Assembly: GCF_045679555.1 (NCBI RefSeq)
Contig: NC_092092.1
Span: 19,886,469-19,950,468 of the forward strand
DNA: 64,000 bases
Reading direction: 5' to 3'
Source: Salvelinus alpinus
Lineage: Eukaryota > Chordata > Actinopteri > Salmoniformes > Salmonidae
Shown here: piece after piece, positions 12,701-27,700 of the stretch
How the letters are laid out: every line of letters begins with the position of its first letter
Position numbering within the stretch: the first letter of the stretch is position 1
The notes under the pieces: model-generated
What the model was told of the DNA's origin: nothing
The model's database searches: none
What the model saw: the letters and a program-made list of their open reading frames with translations, nothing else
Translations under genes and position numbers: made by a program

Positions 12701-15700
12701 TTAGAATAGGATGCGTTTACCAGACTAAAGTACTTAAACAGCTGCAGTCTGAATAATTATTATTTTGTTTCGAGATGTCTTCACCATTTCAACGTGGGAA
12801 TGATCTCCACGTCCTCTGGTCTTGTCCTTTGGTAGAGTTGTAGTTTAAACCGCTTCACACACCAGCGTCCAGCGTCACCCAGCACGTTTTGGTCTTATAA
12901 ATTCAACCATTTGCGACCTTAGCTTACACCGTGGTTTGCGTGGTCTATAGCGTTGTAGTTCTTAACCATTTCAACATGTAGCGTTGCTCCATATTTTCTG
13001 GTCTAATGTACATTTCATAGGAACTAGGTTTTATACTCTGTGGAAGAAGGGGTGGTTCTATGACACCTAATGTGATGTCTGGGCTCACGGGGGTGTGGCC
13101 ACTGACTAGTTACAACTTTATATGAAAATCCATACTTTCATTTAGAAGGTTAACATCACATTACATCTTTTCACAAATAGTTTAATGTTTAATCACATAC
13201 GTTTCACAATATTTAGATGTAAACCTGACTGAGATACAGTTATGTATGTTTCCTGTTCTTCATGAGATCAACAAATGAAACACACTCGACATGACTGTCC
13301 TTTAAGTGTCCATGGATCATTGTCATTCAAAATAGAAACATTGTTTAATTATTCAAACGTTTGATGTCCAAGGGTTTCTCTGTGTTCCACAGTTTACATT
13401 CCAATCTCGAACACTACAGAGCATAGGGGCATTTTATGACCGACCATAAAACAGTCGACTTCCCGCTCTCCCCCCCAAGAGAGAGAGCACTCTGTAGAGC
13501 GGACCCCCCTGTAACCTGATCCTTCAGATCGTCACAGGAGAGTTATGACTGCCGGAAGGTTGGGAGTTTATTCCCTGGCCGAGTCATATCAAAGACTGAA
13601 AATGGGACCCAATGCGTCTCTGCTTGACACTCAGCATTTAGGAGATGGAGTGGGGGTAAGGCCCTGTGATAGACTAGCATCCTGTTCTGAGGGATTACTT
13701 GTACATCAAGCTGCCTCATGCTACAGAAACAGGAAATAGTCTCCTGCTCCTATGAGTATTCTTATCTTGTATTATTTATTATTGTTGTTGTATTGTCGAG
13801 AAGGAACCTGCAAGTAAGCATTTCATTGGGCGTGTATACCATGTCTATCCCCACATACGACTAATAAAACTTTAAACTATGAGCCAAGGCTCGTGCTAGG
13901 CTATACTTAGGCCTACTCATGGCTGATGTTCTCCCACTGTCTATTTCTGAAGACAAAAAAACTGTAGATAGTGTAAGGTAGTGTGCTGTTTAAAATAATC
14001 TGATACTGCATAAGTTTACAAAGATAAGTCAATAAGTTGATGGTGTAGTAGGGAGTCGATGGTGTAGTAGGGAGTCGATGGTGTAGTAGGGAGTCGATGG
14101 TGTAGTAGGGAGTCGAGGGTGTAGTAGGGAGTCGATGGTGTAGTAGGGAGTCGATGGTGTAGTAGGTAGTCGATGGTGTAGTAGGGAGTCGATGGTGTAG
14201 TAGGGAGTCGATGGTGTAGTAGGGAGTCGATGGTGTAATAGGGAGTCGATGGTGTAGTAGGTAGTCGATGGTGTAGTAGGTAGTCGATGGTGTAATAGGG
14301 AGTCGATGGTGTAGTAGGGAGTCGATGGTGTAGTAGGGAGTCGATGGTGTAGTAGGGAGTCGATGGTGTAGTAGGGAGTCGATGGTGTAGTAGGGAGTCG
14401 ATGGTGTAGTAGGGAGTCGATGGTGTAGTAGGGAGTCGATGGTGTAGTAGGGAGTCGATGGTGTAGTAGGGAGTCGATGGTGTAATAGGTAGTCGATGGT
14501 GTAGTAGGGAGTCGATGGGGTAGTAGGGAGTCGATGGTGTAATAGGGAGTCTATGGTGTAGTAGGTAGTCGATGGTGTAGTAGGTAGTCGATGGTGTAAT
14601 AGGGAGTCGATGGTGTAGTAGGGAGTCGATGGTGTAGTAGGGAGTCGATGGTGTAGTAGGGAGTCGATGGTGTAGTAGGGAGTCGATGGTGTAGTAGGGA
14701 GTCGATGGTGTAGTAGGGAGTCGATGGTGTAGTAGGGAGTCGATGGTGTAGTAGGGAGTCGATGGTGTAATAGGTAGTCGATGGTGTAGTAGGGAGTCGA
14801 TGGGGTAGTAGGGAGTCGATGGTGTAATAGGGAGTCTATGGTGTAGTAGGTAGTCGATGGTGTAGTAGGTAGTCGATGGTGTAATAGGGAGTCGATGGTG
14901 TAGTAGGGAGTCGATGGTGTAGTAGGGAGTCGATGGTGTAGTAGGGAGTCGATGGTGTAGTAGGGAGTCGATGGTGTAGTAGGGAGTCGATGGTGTAGTA
15001 GGGAGTCGATGGTGTAGTAGGGAGTCGATGGTGTAATAGGTAGTCGATGGTGTAGTAGGGAGTCGATGGGGTAGTAGGGAGTCGATGGTGTAATAGGGAG
15101 TCTATGGTGTAGTAGGTAGTCGATGGTGTAGTAGGTAGTCGATGGTGTAATAGGGAGTCGATGGTGTAGTAGGGAGTCGATGGTGTAGTAGGGAGTCGAT
15201 GGTGTAGTAGGGAGTCGATGGTGTAGTAGGGAGTCGATGGTGTAGTAGGGAGTCGATGGTGTAGTAGGGAGTCGATGGTGTAGTAGGGAGTCGATGGTGT
15301 AGTAGGGAGTTGATGATGTAGTAGGGAGTTGATGGTTTTGTAGGGAAATAATTTGACCTTGATTACTGTAAGTTTAGATAGCTGGATGCTAGACTAATTT
15401 ACCAATCTACAACATTTTAGCTGACGTGGGATAATTGAGTGACTATTAGTGACTGACATAACAAGAGAAAAACTGTTGGTGCACAACCACATTTCGATAT
15501 TGCACCTTGTGTATTCTACAATTCTACCTTGTAAAAGTTGAGACCCAGACTGAGTTCCCCCAAAAAACTATGTATTTAAAGTGCTGCCTGCTATCCAAAT
15601 ATAGAATTTGAATAATCATTATATTTCTATGATTCCAACAGTTCACCAATTAATTAGGCCTAGATTGTTGGCTCATATCATGCAGCCCTACGTGACAAAG

Positions 15701-18700
15701 TGGGGAAATTATAACATGAGTGCAGGAAATGCAGAATAATTTTGAAAATGCTGAAACATTTTTGGGGTTGAAGTTGGTTTGAACAGTATAAAACAATCAG
15801 AATGTAGAATGCCCCATTGAAATCACTTATAATTTATGTGTTACCACCCTAGGGTCATGAACTACTCATAAAGCATATTTAGAACTTTAATTATTCCAAA
15901 ACATCAAATACCATCAAAAACTTGAAAAATATTGTGATATGATATTTTGGCCATATCGCCCAGCCTAGTTCATGCTTATTTTATTATAATTTATGGTCAG
16001 CTTGCTGCAAGTAGTTATTGTAAAATACACAGTAACTTACTTTGGCTGATCTCTGTCACTCTTACTGACCTGATGGTGTGGCAGGAAGGTCAGTTTGCTG
16101 TCAACCAAGAGGTTGAGGCCAGGTGAGGCTGAATCCCAAGTATCCTCACCACAAAGAATACTTAGTACTTGTCAACTCATGTTAAGCTACAGTTGAAGTC
16201 GGAAGTCTACATACACGTTAGCCAAATACATTTAAACTCAGTTTACACAATTCCTGACATTTAATCCTAGTAAAAATTCCCAGTTTTAGGTCAGTTCGGA
16301 TCACCACTTTATTTTAAGAATGTGAAATGTAAGAATAATAGTAGAGAGAATGGTTTATTTCAGCTTTTATTTCTTTCATCACATTCCCAGTGGGTCTGAA
16401 GTTTACATACACTCAATTAGTATTTGGTAGCATTGCCTTTAAATTGTTTAACTTGGGTCAAACGTTTTGGGTAGCCTTCCACAAGCTTCCCACAAAAAGT
16501 TGGGTGAATTTTGGCCCATTCCTCCTGACAGAGATGGTGTAACTGAGTGTAGGCCTCCTTGCTCGCACATGCTTTTTCAGTTATGCCAACAAATTTTCTA
16601 TGGGATTGAGGACAGGGCTTTGTGATGGCCACTCCAATACCTTGACTTTGCTGTCCTTAAGCCATTTTGCCACAACTTTGGAAGTTTGCTTGGGGTCATT
16701 GTCCATTTGGAAGACCCATTTGCGACAAGCTTTAACTTCCTGACTGATGTCTTGAGATGTTATTTCAATATATCCACATAATTTTCCTTCTCATCATGCC
16801 ATTTATTTTGTGAAGTGCACCAGTCCCTCCTGCAGCAAAGCACCCCCACAACATGATGCTGACACCCCCGTGCTTCATGGTTGGGATGGTGTTCTTCGGC
16901 TTGCAAGCCTCCTGTCACGCCCTGACCTTAGAGAGCCTTTTTACTCTCTATTTTGGTTAGGTCAGGGTGTGACTAGGGTGGGCATTCTAGTTTTGTTATT
17001 TCTATGTTGGCCTGTTATGGTTCCCAGTCAGAGGCAGCTGTCTATCGTTGTCTCTGATTGGGGATCATATTTAGGCATCCTTTTCCCACATGTTTGTTGT
17101 GGGATCTTGTTTTTGTAATGTTGCTTTTTAGCCCTACAAAGCTGAACGTTTCGTTTGTTACTCTTTCTTGTTTTTTGCTGGTTATCATAAATAAAATATG
17201 ATTAACCTACCCCACGCTGCATCTTGGTCCGACCATCATTCTTATAACGATGAGCGTTACACCTCTCACTTTTTCTTCCAAACATAACAATGGTCGTTAT
17301 GGCCAAACAGTTCTATTTTTGTTTCATCAGACCAGAGGACATTTCTCCAAAAAGTACAATCTTTGTTCCCATGTGCAGTTGTAAACCGTAGTCTGGCTTT
17401 TTTATGGCGGTTTTGGAGCAGTGGCTTCTTTCTTCCTTGCTGAGCGGCCTTTCAGGTTATGTCGATATAGGACTTGTTTTACTGTGGATATAGATACTTT
17501 TGTACCTGTTTCCTCCAGCATCTTCACAAGGTCCTTTGCTGTTGTTCTGGGATTGATTTGCACTTTTAGTAGGTTCATCTCTAGGAGACAGAACGCGTCT
17601 CCTTCCTGAGCGGTATGACGGCTGCGTGGTCCCATGGTGTTTATACTTGCGTACTATTGTTTGTACAGATGAACGTGGTATCTTCAGGCGTTTGGAAATT
17701 GCTGCTAAGGATGAACCAGAATTGTGGAGGTCTACAAAAAAATTTCTGAGGTCTTGGCGGATTTCTTTTGATTTTCCCATGATGTCAAGCAAAGAGGCAC
17801 TGAGTTTGAAGGTAGGCCTTGAAAGACATCCACAGGTACACCTCCAATTGACTCAAATTATGTCAATTAGCCTATCAGAAGCTTCTAAAGCCATGACATC
17901 ATTTTCTGGAATTTTCCAAGCTGTTTAAAGGCACAGTCAACTTAGTGTATGTAAACTTCTGACCAACTGGAATTGTGATACTGTAATGTGTGCGTAGTTT
18001 GGTCCGGTATTCTGTAATGTGTGCGTACTGGCGGCAGAGAAGTCAGGCGCAGGAGAGCAAAGACTGCTACAACGGTGCAGTTTAATAATAAAATCACAGT
18101 GAACAACACAAATAAATAAATACAATGGGACAAAACCCTACGCACGCCAGACATAACGTGCACAAACTCTTACAATCAACAATACCGGACAAGGACATGA
18201 GGGGAACAGAGGATTAAATACACAACATGTAATGGATTGAAACCAGGTGTGATGTAAGACAAGACAAAACAAATGGAAAATGAAAGGTGGATCGGCGATG
18301 GTTAGAAGACCGGCGACGTCGAGCGCCGAACGTCGCCCGAACAAGGAGAGGGACCGACTTCGGAGGAAGTCGTGACAGATACAGTGAATGACAAGTGAAA
18401 TAATCTGTCTGTAAACAATTGTTCGAAAAAATACTTGTCATGCACAAAGTAGATGTCCTAACCGACTTGCCAAAACTATAGTCTGTTAACAAGAAATTTG
18501 TGGAATGGTTGAAAAATGAGTTTTAATGACTCCAATCTAAGTGTATGTAAATGTAGGACTTCAACTTTATATCATCATATATATGATGAATGTACAGTCA
18601 TTGCCAACAGTTTTGAGAATGACACAAATATTAATTTTCACAAAGTCTGCTGCCTCAGTTTGTATGATGGTAATTTGCATATACTCCAGAATGTTATGAA

Positions 18701-21700
18701 GAGTGATCAGATGAATTGCAATTAATTGCAAAGTCCCTCTTTGCTATGCAAATGAACTGAATCCCCAAAAAACATTTACACTGCATTTCAGCCCTGCCAC
18801 AATAGGACCAGCTGACAACATGTCAGTGATTCTCTCGTTAATACAGGTGTGAGTGTTGACGAGGACAAGGCTGGAGATCACTCTGTCATGCTGATTGAGT
18901 TTGAATAACAGACGGGAAGCTTCAAAAGGAGGGTGGTGCTTGGAATCATTGTTCTTCCTCTGTCAACCATGGTTACCTGCAAGGAAACACGTGCCGTCAT
19001 CATTGCTTTGCACAAAAAGGGCTTCACAGGCAAGGATATTGCTGCCAGTAAGATTTCACCTAAATCTACCATTTATCGGATCATCAAGAACTTCAAGGAG
19101 AGCGGCTCAATTGTTGTTACGAAGGCTTCAGGGTGTCCAAGAAAGTCCAGCAAGCGCCAGGACGTCTCCTAAAGTTGATTCAGCTGCGGGATCGGGGCAC
19201 CACCAGTACAGAGCTTGCTCAGGGATGTCAGCAGGCAGGTGTGAGTGCATCTGCATGCACAGTGAGGCAAAGACTTTTGGAGGATGGCCTGGTGTCAAGA
19301 AGGGCAGCAAAGAAGCCACTTCTCTCCAGGAAAAACATGAGGGACAGACTGATATTCTGCAAATGGTACAGGGATTGGACTGCTGAGGACTGGGGTAAAG
19401 TCATTTTCTCTGATGAATCCCCTTTCCGATTGTCTGGAGAATCCGGAAAAAAGCTTGTCCGAAGAAGACAAGGTGAGCGCTACCATCAGTCCTGTGTCAT
19501 GCCAACAGTAAAGCATCCTGAGACCATTCATGTGTGGGGTTGCTTCTCAGCCAAGGGAGTGGGCTCACTCACAATTTTGCCTAAGAACACAGCCATGAAT
19601 AAAGAATGGTACCAACACATCCTCCGAGAGCAACTTCTCCCAACCATCCAGGAACAGTTTGGTGACGAGCAATGCCTTTTCCAGCATGATGGAGCACCTT
19701 GCCATAAGGCAAAAGTGACAACTAAGTGGCTCGGGGAACAAAACATCGATATTTTGGGTCCATGGCCAGGAAACTCCCCAGACCTTAATCCCATTGAGAA
19801 CGTGTGGTCAATCCTCAAGAGGCGGGTGGACAAACAAAAACCCACAAATTCTGACAAACTCCAAGCATGGATTATGCAAGAATGGGCTGCCATCAGTCAG
19901 GATGTGGCCCAGAAGTTAATTGACAGCATGCCAGGGCGGATTGCAGAGGTCTTGAAAAAGAAGGGTCAACACTGCAAATATTGACTCTTTGCATCAACTT
20001 CATGTAATTGTCAATAAAAGCCTTTGACACTTATGAAATATTTGTAATTATACTTCAGTATTCCATAGTAACATCTGACAAAAATACCTAAAGACACTGA
20101 AGCAGCAAACTTTGTGGAAATTAATATTTGTGTCATTCTCAACACTTTTTCCCACGACTGTACATCCAGATCCCATCTAACAAATGCATTGCAGGTATAG
20201 CTGGGTGAATCCCTCATCTGGGCTGACAGCTTTACCCCAGCTTGGCTTTTGAGTCAAGGACCCCACACCACTTACAAGCCAATTGGCAAGACCCATATTA
20301 TGGTATTCCATCAGGGGGGGATGGCTTACTGTAGCCTGGTTCCAGATCTGTTTGTGCTGACTTGCTAACTCCTATGGCCAGGGGAACAAGCTTCCCCTGA
20401 TCTGATCAGGATGCAGCTGTCTACTTACTGATAACTCAATTAGTGTCCGATTTTAAATTTTGGTTGAGGTTTATTGCAGCCCCCTAAGCTATCATTATCT
20501 CTTTATATGAGTTTAAGGACCAGCAATTGAAATGGGTTTAGAATATTTATTGCAGAAATGGAATGGATGTAAGAATAAGGATTCAGGAGGGGAATGAGAA
20601 TAGACCGGATGAAGCCAAGGACTGCAGATGAAGGATCCTTAGGGGTTTACTCTGTAGGTTTTGGCTTGGAGTTTCAGGTAGACATCACCGTCAGGCCGTG
20701 GTAGTTGGGCTGCTGTAAGGATGGCAATCCCCTAAGGAGATCCTTGAAGGAATGTAAGTAATACGAGATAGAAGGTGACAATGATTTTGAGGCTGGTAAC
20801 TCACAGTGTCTTAAAATGCAGCACAGAGAGCATGCAACACAAAACAAAGAGGATGAATGACTGTTTGGTCAGGTTTAAACAGGGTGGTATTGGTGATTAA
20901 GGAGAGTGAGAACAGTTGGAGACTGGTTATCAGTTAGTAGCAGCTGGAGCTTGTTTGAGGAGCTACGTTCAAGGCAACTAGTTAAGTGTTGCCAACAGTA
21001 GTGGAGGCTGATTGTCAATGGTTAGCAGCTAGTGATTGTTAAATTGGCAACTAGCTAAGTGTTACATTCAAGTGTGGTCCTCTCTCCTGAATTTTTGTTA
21101 ATTCTTAACACCATTAATCAGTTAAACATTGAGTAACATTTAACCAAATATTGTGTGTGTTATAGCTTGCTAACAGTATCATAATACACTGATCGTTGAG
21201 GAACAGGGCAGGACTACCTGTATTGATTTATTAAACACTCTCCAAGAGAGGTTCACCCCATGCTTATGAGGTCACAAAGTTAAGAACAGTCCAGACACCA
21301 AATGTATCCACCACATCTGCAAGGTTACCATTTACTATGTAGCCCAGTTACCACTTGGAATTGCGGTCCAGAAGTGGGCCAGGTCTGGCTCTCATCATGT
21401 TCTGATAATTTTTTTAATCCAAGCAGTAGTGCATCGATGGAGGCTTTGTTTTTTGTTTCCATTATGATGCGATGTCTCTGTCACTTCAATTTCCTATGCC
21501 CAAGTGGCAGTGACACTGTTAAAACTTCTTAGGGCTGAAATCCCGTTAACGGGATCGATATGACAACAGCCAGTGAAAGTGCAGGGCGCCAAATTCAAAC
21601 AGCAGAAATCTCATAATTAAAATTCCTCAAGCATACAAGTATTTCACACCATTTTAAAGATACACTTCTTGTTAATCCCACCACAGTGTCCGATTTCAAA

Positions 21701-24700
21701 AAGGCTTTACAGCGAAAGCAACACAAATTATTATGTTAGGTCACCGCAAAATCACAGAAAAACACAGCCATTTTTCCAGCCAAAGACAGGAGTCACAAAA
21801 AGCAGAAATAGAGATAAAATGAATCACTAACCTTTGATGATCTTCATGAGATGACACTCATAGGACATCATGTTACACAATACATATATGTTTTGTTCGA
21901 TAAAGTTCATATTTATATCCAAAAACCTCAGTTTACATTGGCGCCATGTTCAGAAATGCCTCCAAAATATCCGGAGAAATTGCAGAGAGCCACATCAAAT
22001 AACAGAAATACTCATCATAAACTTTGATGAAAGATACATGTTTTACATAGAATTAAAGATAAACTTGTTCTTAATGCAACCGCTGTGTCAGATTTCAAAA
22101 AAGCTTTACGGCAAAAGCACAATATTCAATAATCTGAGAACAGCGTTCAGCCACAAAAGGAAGCCATACAGTTACCCGCCAAATTGTGGAGTCAACAAAA
22201 GTCATAAATAGCATTATAAATCTTCACTTACCTTTGCTGATCTTCGTCGGAATGCACTCCCAGGACTCCCACTTCCACAAGAAATGTTGGTTTTGTTCGG
22301 TAATGTCCATCATTTAGGTCCAAATAGCTACTTTTGTTAGCGCGTTTGGTAAACAAATCCAAAGTTACGAAGCGCGTTCACTAAAAGCAGACGAAATGTC
22401 AAAAAGTTCCGTAACAGTCAGTAGAAACATGTCAAACGATGTATTGAATCAATCTTTAGGATGATTTTAACATAAATCTTCAATAATGTTCCAACCGGAG
22501 AATTCCATCGTCTTCAGAAGTGCGATGGAACAGAGCTCCCTCTCATGTGAACGCGCATGGTCAGAGCATGGTCAGCTCATGGCAGACCTTACTCATTCCC
22601 CTCTCCTTCGGCCCCACTTCACAGTAGAAGCATCAGACAAGGTTCTAAAGACTGTTGACATCTAGTGGAAGCCGTAGGAAGTGCAAACTGACCCATATCC
22701 CACGATAGGCGATGAGTTGAAAACCTACAAACCTCAGATTTCCCACTTCCTGGTTGGATTTTTTTCTCCGATTTTTGCCTGCCATATGACTTCTGTTATA
22801 CGCACAGACATCATTCAAACAGTTTTAGAAACTTCAAAGTGTTTTCCATCCAATACTAATAATAATATGCATATGTTAGCAACTGGGACTGAGGAGCAGG
22901 CAGTTTACTCTGGGCACCTTTTCATCCAAGCTACTCAATACTGCCCCTGCAGCCATAAGAAATAGCCTACATGACCCCTGTGTAACTCATGTCTTCAAGT
23001 TCGTGGTGACACAGTAAATGTTTCTGTCCTGACTGACCCCATTCATGTTTCAGTGTTATGCACATAGTGGGTGTAACGATAAAGATAATTTTACACTTGA
23101 GTGGGACAATGTTATCTGATGCAGTGTTAAATCAACTCCTGAATCAAGACTTTGCAACTCTAGAAATGTTACACTGAAAAATCAACACTAGGGCATAGAT
23201 TCAATCAGATCGAGTGTTAACCAGTGTTAACCAGCTTTGGGCAACATCCACATAGCAGATGTTTTGATGGTGTTGGAGGTGTTACCGTGATTAAAACTGA
23301 CATATCGGTAAGCTGCTGCTCTTGTGTCACAAACCACTCACTTCCTTATTATCCCTACTGCGTTAAAGTTCAAAACGATGCTAGAAAGTGTGGGCTGCAT
23401 CTATGTGAGAAATAATGACTCTCAAATGTCAAACCATTGATGTTAGGCCATTCCATGTTTTCATGTTAATTTGGATGTGGGATTTATAGCCTATCAGTCT
23501 AATTTGAGTGTTTGAACGGCTGCATGAATTTCTAACACGGCTGCATGGGATTTGTCGGATCATAGTAGGTTGCAACGAGCCGCTTGTGGATATGACAGCT
23601 CGAACGCAGTTCCACCTCCGACATCACCAGAACAACCAATATGCCGATGTCAATCTGATTTAATCCAGTCCTAGGTCACACTGGCTAATTTGCTGTGGTG
23701 GAGTTCAGATGGTATTGTCTTGTCATGGATGACTCACATTGGTTGGAAATCATGGCTCAGCCTCTCCTCCATGTGGGAGGATGCTCTGAAATGAAATGGA
23801 TTTTTAATCGTTTCACAAAAGTAACAGTAATTAAGATGTTATGCAACAACTTAAGAAGAGAGGTACAAACACACACACACACTCACACAGGGCTGAGGGA
23901 AAATATAAGCAGAGTGGGTCGCTAGGTTTAATTATCTGGTTTAAGATGGAATCTTAAAGGCTATCTAAAGAAAAGTGTTGGTTAATTACATATCAGTGGG
24001 TGGTACGGTGGACTGGAAGGGTAAAACGTACGGAGGTCTATAAAAAAAGTATAATTAACAATAGAAGAAAGGGGTTGAGAGGGTGTGGAAGGTTGATTTG
24101 GGATGGGGGATGGGTTGGAGGGTAGCAAGGGCATCATCAGTCAAGGGCATGTCACTAGAGCCTCTCTGATCCTATTCCCTTTGGCCTTATCAGAATACTT
24201 CTTATTTGACTTTGCGATCCATTTGCAGTTTACTCTCTGCATATTCTGTCTCTATTTTATGATTAAGGAGAATATTCCTTTATAATGTGAATTTACATTA
24301 TGCTGTCTTTTTTTCTGCTACAGTGAGATATCTCAGAGTGACTGCACCAGGTACATAAGAAACCATGCACTCCTCTCTCTCCACAGCCTGACTGAGATGT
24401 AAGTGTCACACACACACACACACCATATTACAGAATTTTCCTCTCCCAGTTCTGAAGGTTTTAATTGGTGAGATAACGTTTTGTTCCATTGGAGGCTATG
24501 GATTTGACTGTGTTTACATTTTCATAGTATGTGTCTCCTACCCTAATAAGTTACTGTAATAGACTGTGGTTTATTTGAGGATTTTGTTGTGGGTCTTTGA
24601 ACTTTTTTCTAAATCCATTTGTCTGGATTGAACACAACAATTCATGCAGAATATTACTTATTTACTTAATCCTCTTCATTCCTGGACAGAATATTCCTGT

Positions 24701-27700
24701 AACAAAAAAATGTACAAGTATGATTCACAAGTGCACTTATCATGAGTAAAAATATGTTACTTGATTGGGATATTGGAAATCAATGTTAAAATGTTCTAAA
24801 TAAATGTTTATTGTGATGCTTTCTTTTATTCCTTAGACAGATACAGAACATCAGAAATCTGATCAGTATAGAGAAGGGGGCCTTCACTGATCTGCCCAAG
24901 CTGAGATACCTGTAAGCTTTTATGGCAATATTATTGTTAGTTACCATACTACTGTAATTCCAGCTACAACAACTCAGTTTGTCAATATTCCATTTTGGCA
25001 TTTTATTTACTTGATGAAATGCTGTCACAGCTTTGTAACACACACCTTTTTTTTTAAACCTCTTTCCCCTTCTACTCTTTTCTCTCTTCCAGGAGTATCT
25101 GTAACACAGGAATAATACACTTTCCAGACTTCTCCACCATCTCCTCCCTGGTCATACTGGAGTACTTCTTCCTGTACGTATCCAGAACTTGACCAACCTA
25201 AAACTCGATTACATAATATTATAAACTGTGTGGTTCAAATAAAATAAAATTTTATTTGTCACATGCGCCGAATACAACAGGTGTAGACCTTACGGGGAAA
25301 TACTTACTTACAAGCCCTTAACCAACAACGCAGTTTTAAGAAAATACCTTTAAAAAAGTAAGAGATAAGAAAAACAAATAATTAAAGAGCAGTAGTAAAT
25401 TACAATAGCAGGTGCAATATACAGGGGGTACCGGTACAGAGTCAATGTGTCAATATGCGGGGGCGCCGGTGTCGAGGTAATTATGTACATGCAGGTAGGG
25501 TTATTAAAGTGGCTATTCATAGATGATAACAGAGAGTAGCAGCAGTGTATCGGGGGTGCAAATAGTCTGGGTAGCCATTTGATTAGCTGTTCAGGAGACT
25601 TATGGCTTGGGGGTAGAAGCTGTTTAAAAGCCTCTTGGACCTAGACTTGACGCTCCGGTACCGCTTGCCGTGCGGTAGCAGAAATAACACTATGACTAGG
25701 GTGGCTGGAGTCTTTGACAATTTATAGGGCCTTCCTTTGACACCGCCTGGTATAGAGGTCCTGGATAGCAGGAAGCTTGGCCCCGGTGATGTACTGTACT
25801 GGGCCGTATGCACTACCCTCTGTAGAGCCTTGCGGTCGGAGGCTGAGCAGTTGCCATACCAGGCAGTGATGCAACCCGTCAGGATGCTCTCGATGGTGCA
25901 GCTGTAAAACCTTTTGAGGATCTGAGGACCCATGCCAAATCTTTTCAGTCTCCTGAAGGGGAATAGGTTTTGTCGTGCACTCTTCACAACTGTCTTGCTG
26001 TGCTTAGACCATGTTAGTTTGTTCATGATGTGGACGCCAAGGAACTTGAAGCTCTCAACCTGCTCCACTACAGTCCCGTCGATGAGAATGGGGGCGTGCT
26101 CGGCCCTCCTTTTCCTGTAGTCCACAATCATATCCTTTGTCTTGATCACTTTGAGGGAGAGGTTGTTGTCCTTGCACCACACGGCCAGGTCTCTGACCTC
26201 CTCCCTATAGGCTGTCTCATCGTTGTCAGTGATCAGGCCTACAGGACCAATGTTGTGTCATCAGCAAATTTAATGATGGTGTTTGAGTTGTGCCTGACCG
26301 TGCAGTCATGAGTGAACAGGGAGTACAGGAGGGGACTGAGCACGCACCCCTGAGGAGCCCCCGTGTTGAGGACCAGCGTGGCGGATGTGTTGTTACCTAC
26401 CCTCACCACCTGGGGGTGGTCCGTCAGGAAGTCTAGGATCCAGTTGCAGAGGGAGGTGTTTAGTCCCAGGGTCCTTAGCTTAGTGATGAGCTTTGAGGGC
26501 ACTATGGTGTTGAACGCTGAGCTGTAGTCAATGAATAGCATTCTCACACAGGTGTTCCTTTTGTCCAGGTGGGAAAAGGCACGTCTGTGCTTGAAAAACA
26601 GTCCTGTAGTTTAGCATCTGCTTCATCTGACCACTTTTTTATAGACCGAGTCACTGGTGCTTCCTGCTATAATTTTAGCTTGTAATCAGGAGGATAGCGT
26701 TATGGTCAGATTTGCCAAATGGAGGGCAAGGGAGAGCTTTGTACGCATCTCGGTGTGTGGAGTAAAAGTGGTCTCGAATTTTTTTCCCCTCAGGTTGCAC
26801 ATTTAACATGCTGATGGATATTCGGTAAAACTGATTTAAGTTTCCCTGCATTGAAGTCACCGGCCACTAATAGCGCCGCCTCTGGATGAGCGTTTTCCTG
26901 TTTGCTTATGGCGGAATACAGCTCATTGAGTGAGAAAAACTTTGAGACTTCCTTAGATATCGTGCACCAGCTGTTGTCTACATAAATGCATAGGCCCCCG
27001 CCCCGTGTCTTACCAGAGGCTGCTGTTCTGTCTTGCCGATAGTGTATAACCCGCCAGCTGTTTGTTCTTAATGTTCGAGCCCTGAATGCTGATTGGCTGA
27101 CAGCCGTGGTATATCAGGCCGTATACCACCTGTCTGACAAAACATTTATTTTTACTGCTGTAATTACGCTGGTAACCAGTTTATAATATCAATAAGGCAC
27201 CTCTGGGGTTTGTGATATACAGTATGTCCAATATACCATTGCTATGGGCTGTGTCCAGGCACTCCGTGGTGCGTCCTGCTTAAGAAAAGTCCTTAGCCAT
27301 GATATATTGGCCATATACCACACCTCCTCGGGCCTTATTGCTTAAATATACAATGATAATATAGCTATACCCATTTTAAGATAATATACACACCCAACCC
27401 CAGTTGTATGTGACTACTATTCTAATTATTTTCACTGAAAAGGAACTGACCCTGGTCTTTGTGATGACATCCTGTGGCCAGGGAATGATATTGGTATCTC
27501 TTCTCTTCTATTCTCTTCTCTTCTTTCCACTCTTCTCTCTTCACTCGTCTCCTCTCCTCTTCTGCTCTCCTCTCCTTTTCTCTTCTCTTTATGACATGTC
27601 TCCTTATAATGCTGTTCACCACTGTAGAACCTCAAGAGTGGGAGGAGGAGTGTCCATTTTTGTTCATGAACATTTTCAATTATTTGTATTGTTGACCTCG

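Larger units (their letters stand above)
16190..18566 (-). mobile_element. Sleeping Beauty-type Tc1 carrying two solo LTRs
   Basis: Both terminal repeats are present (AGTTGAAGTCGGAAGT at left, ACTTCAACT at right, at TA sites). The minus strand keeps transposase pieces: the N-terminal region (17457-17792, with [20 protein letters not shown]) and C-terminal (16417-16632). Two later insertions with 5-bp duplications break it. The tpase has internal deletions and shifts and is dead. Confidence 0.92.

Noticed and set aside
14036..15340. Regular direct repeats that might suggest a CRISPR array
   Set aside because: Units are contiguous without unique spacers and the sequence is from a vertebrate genome.
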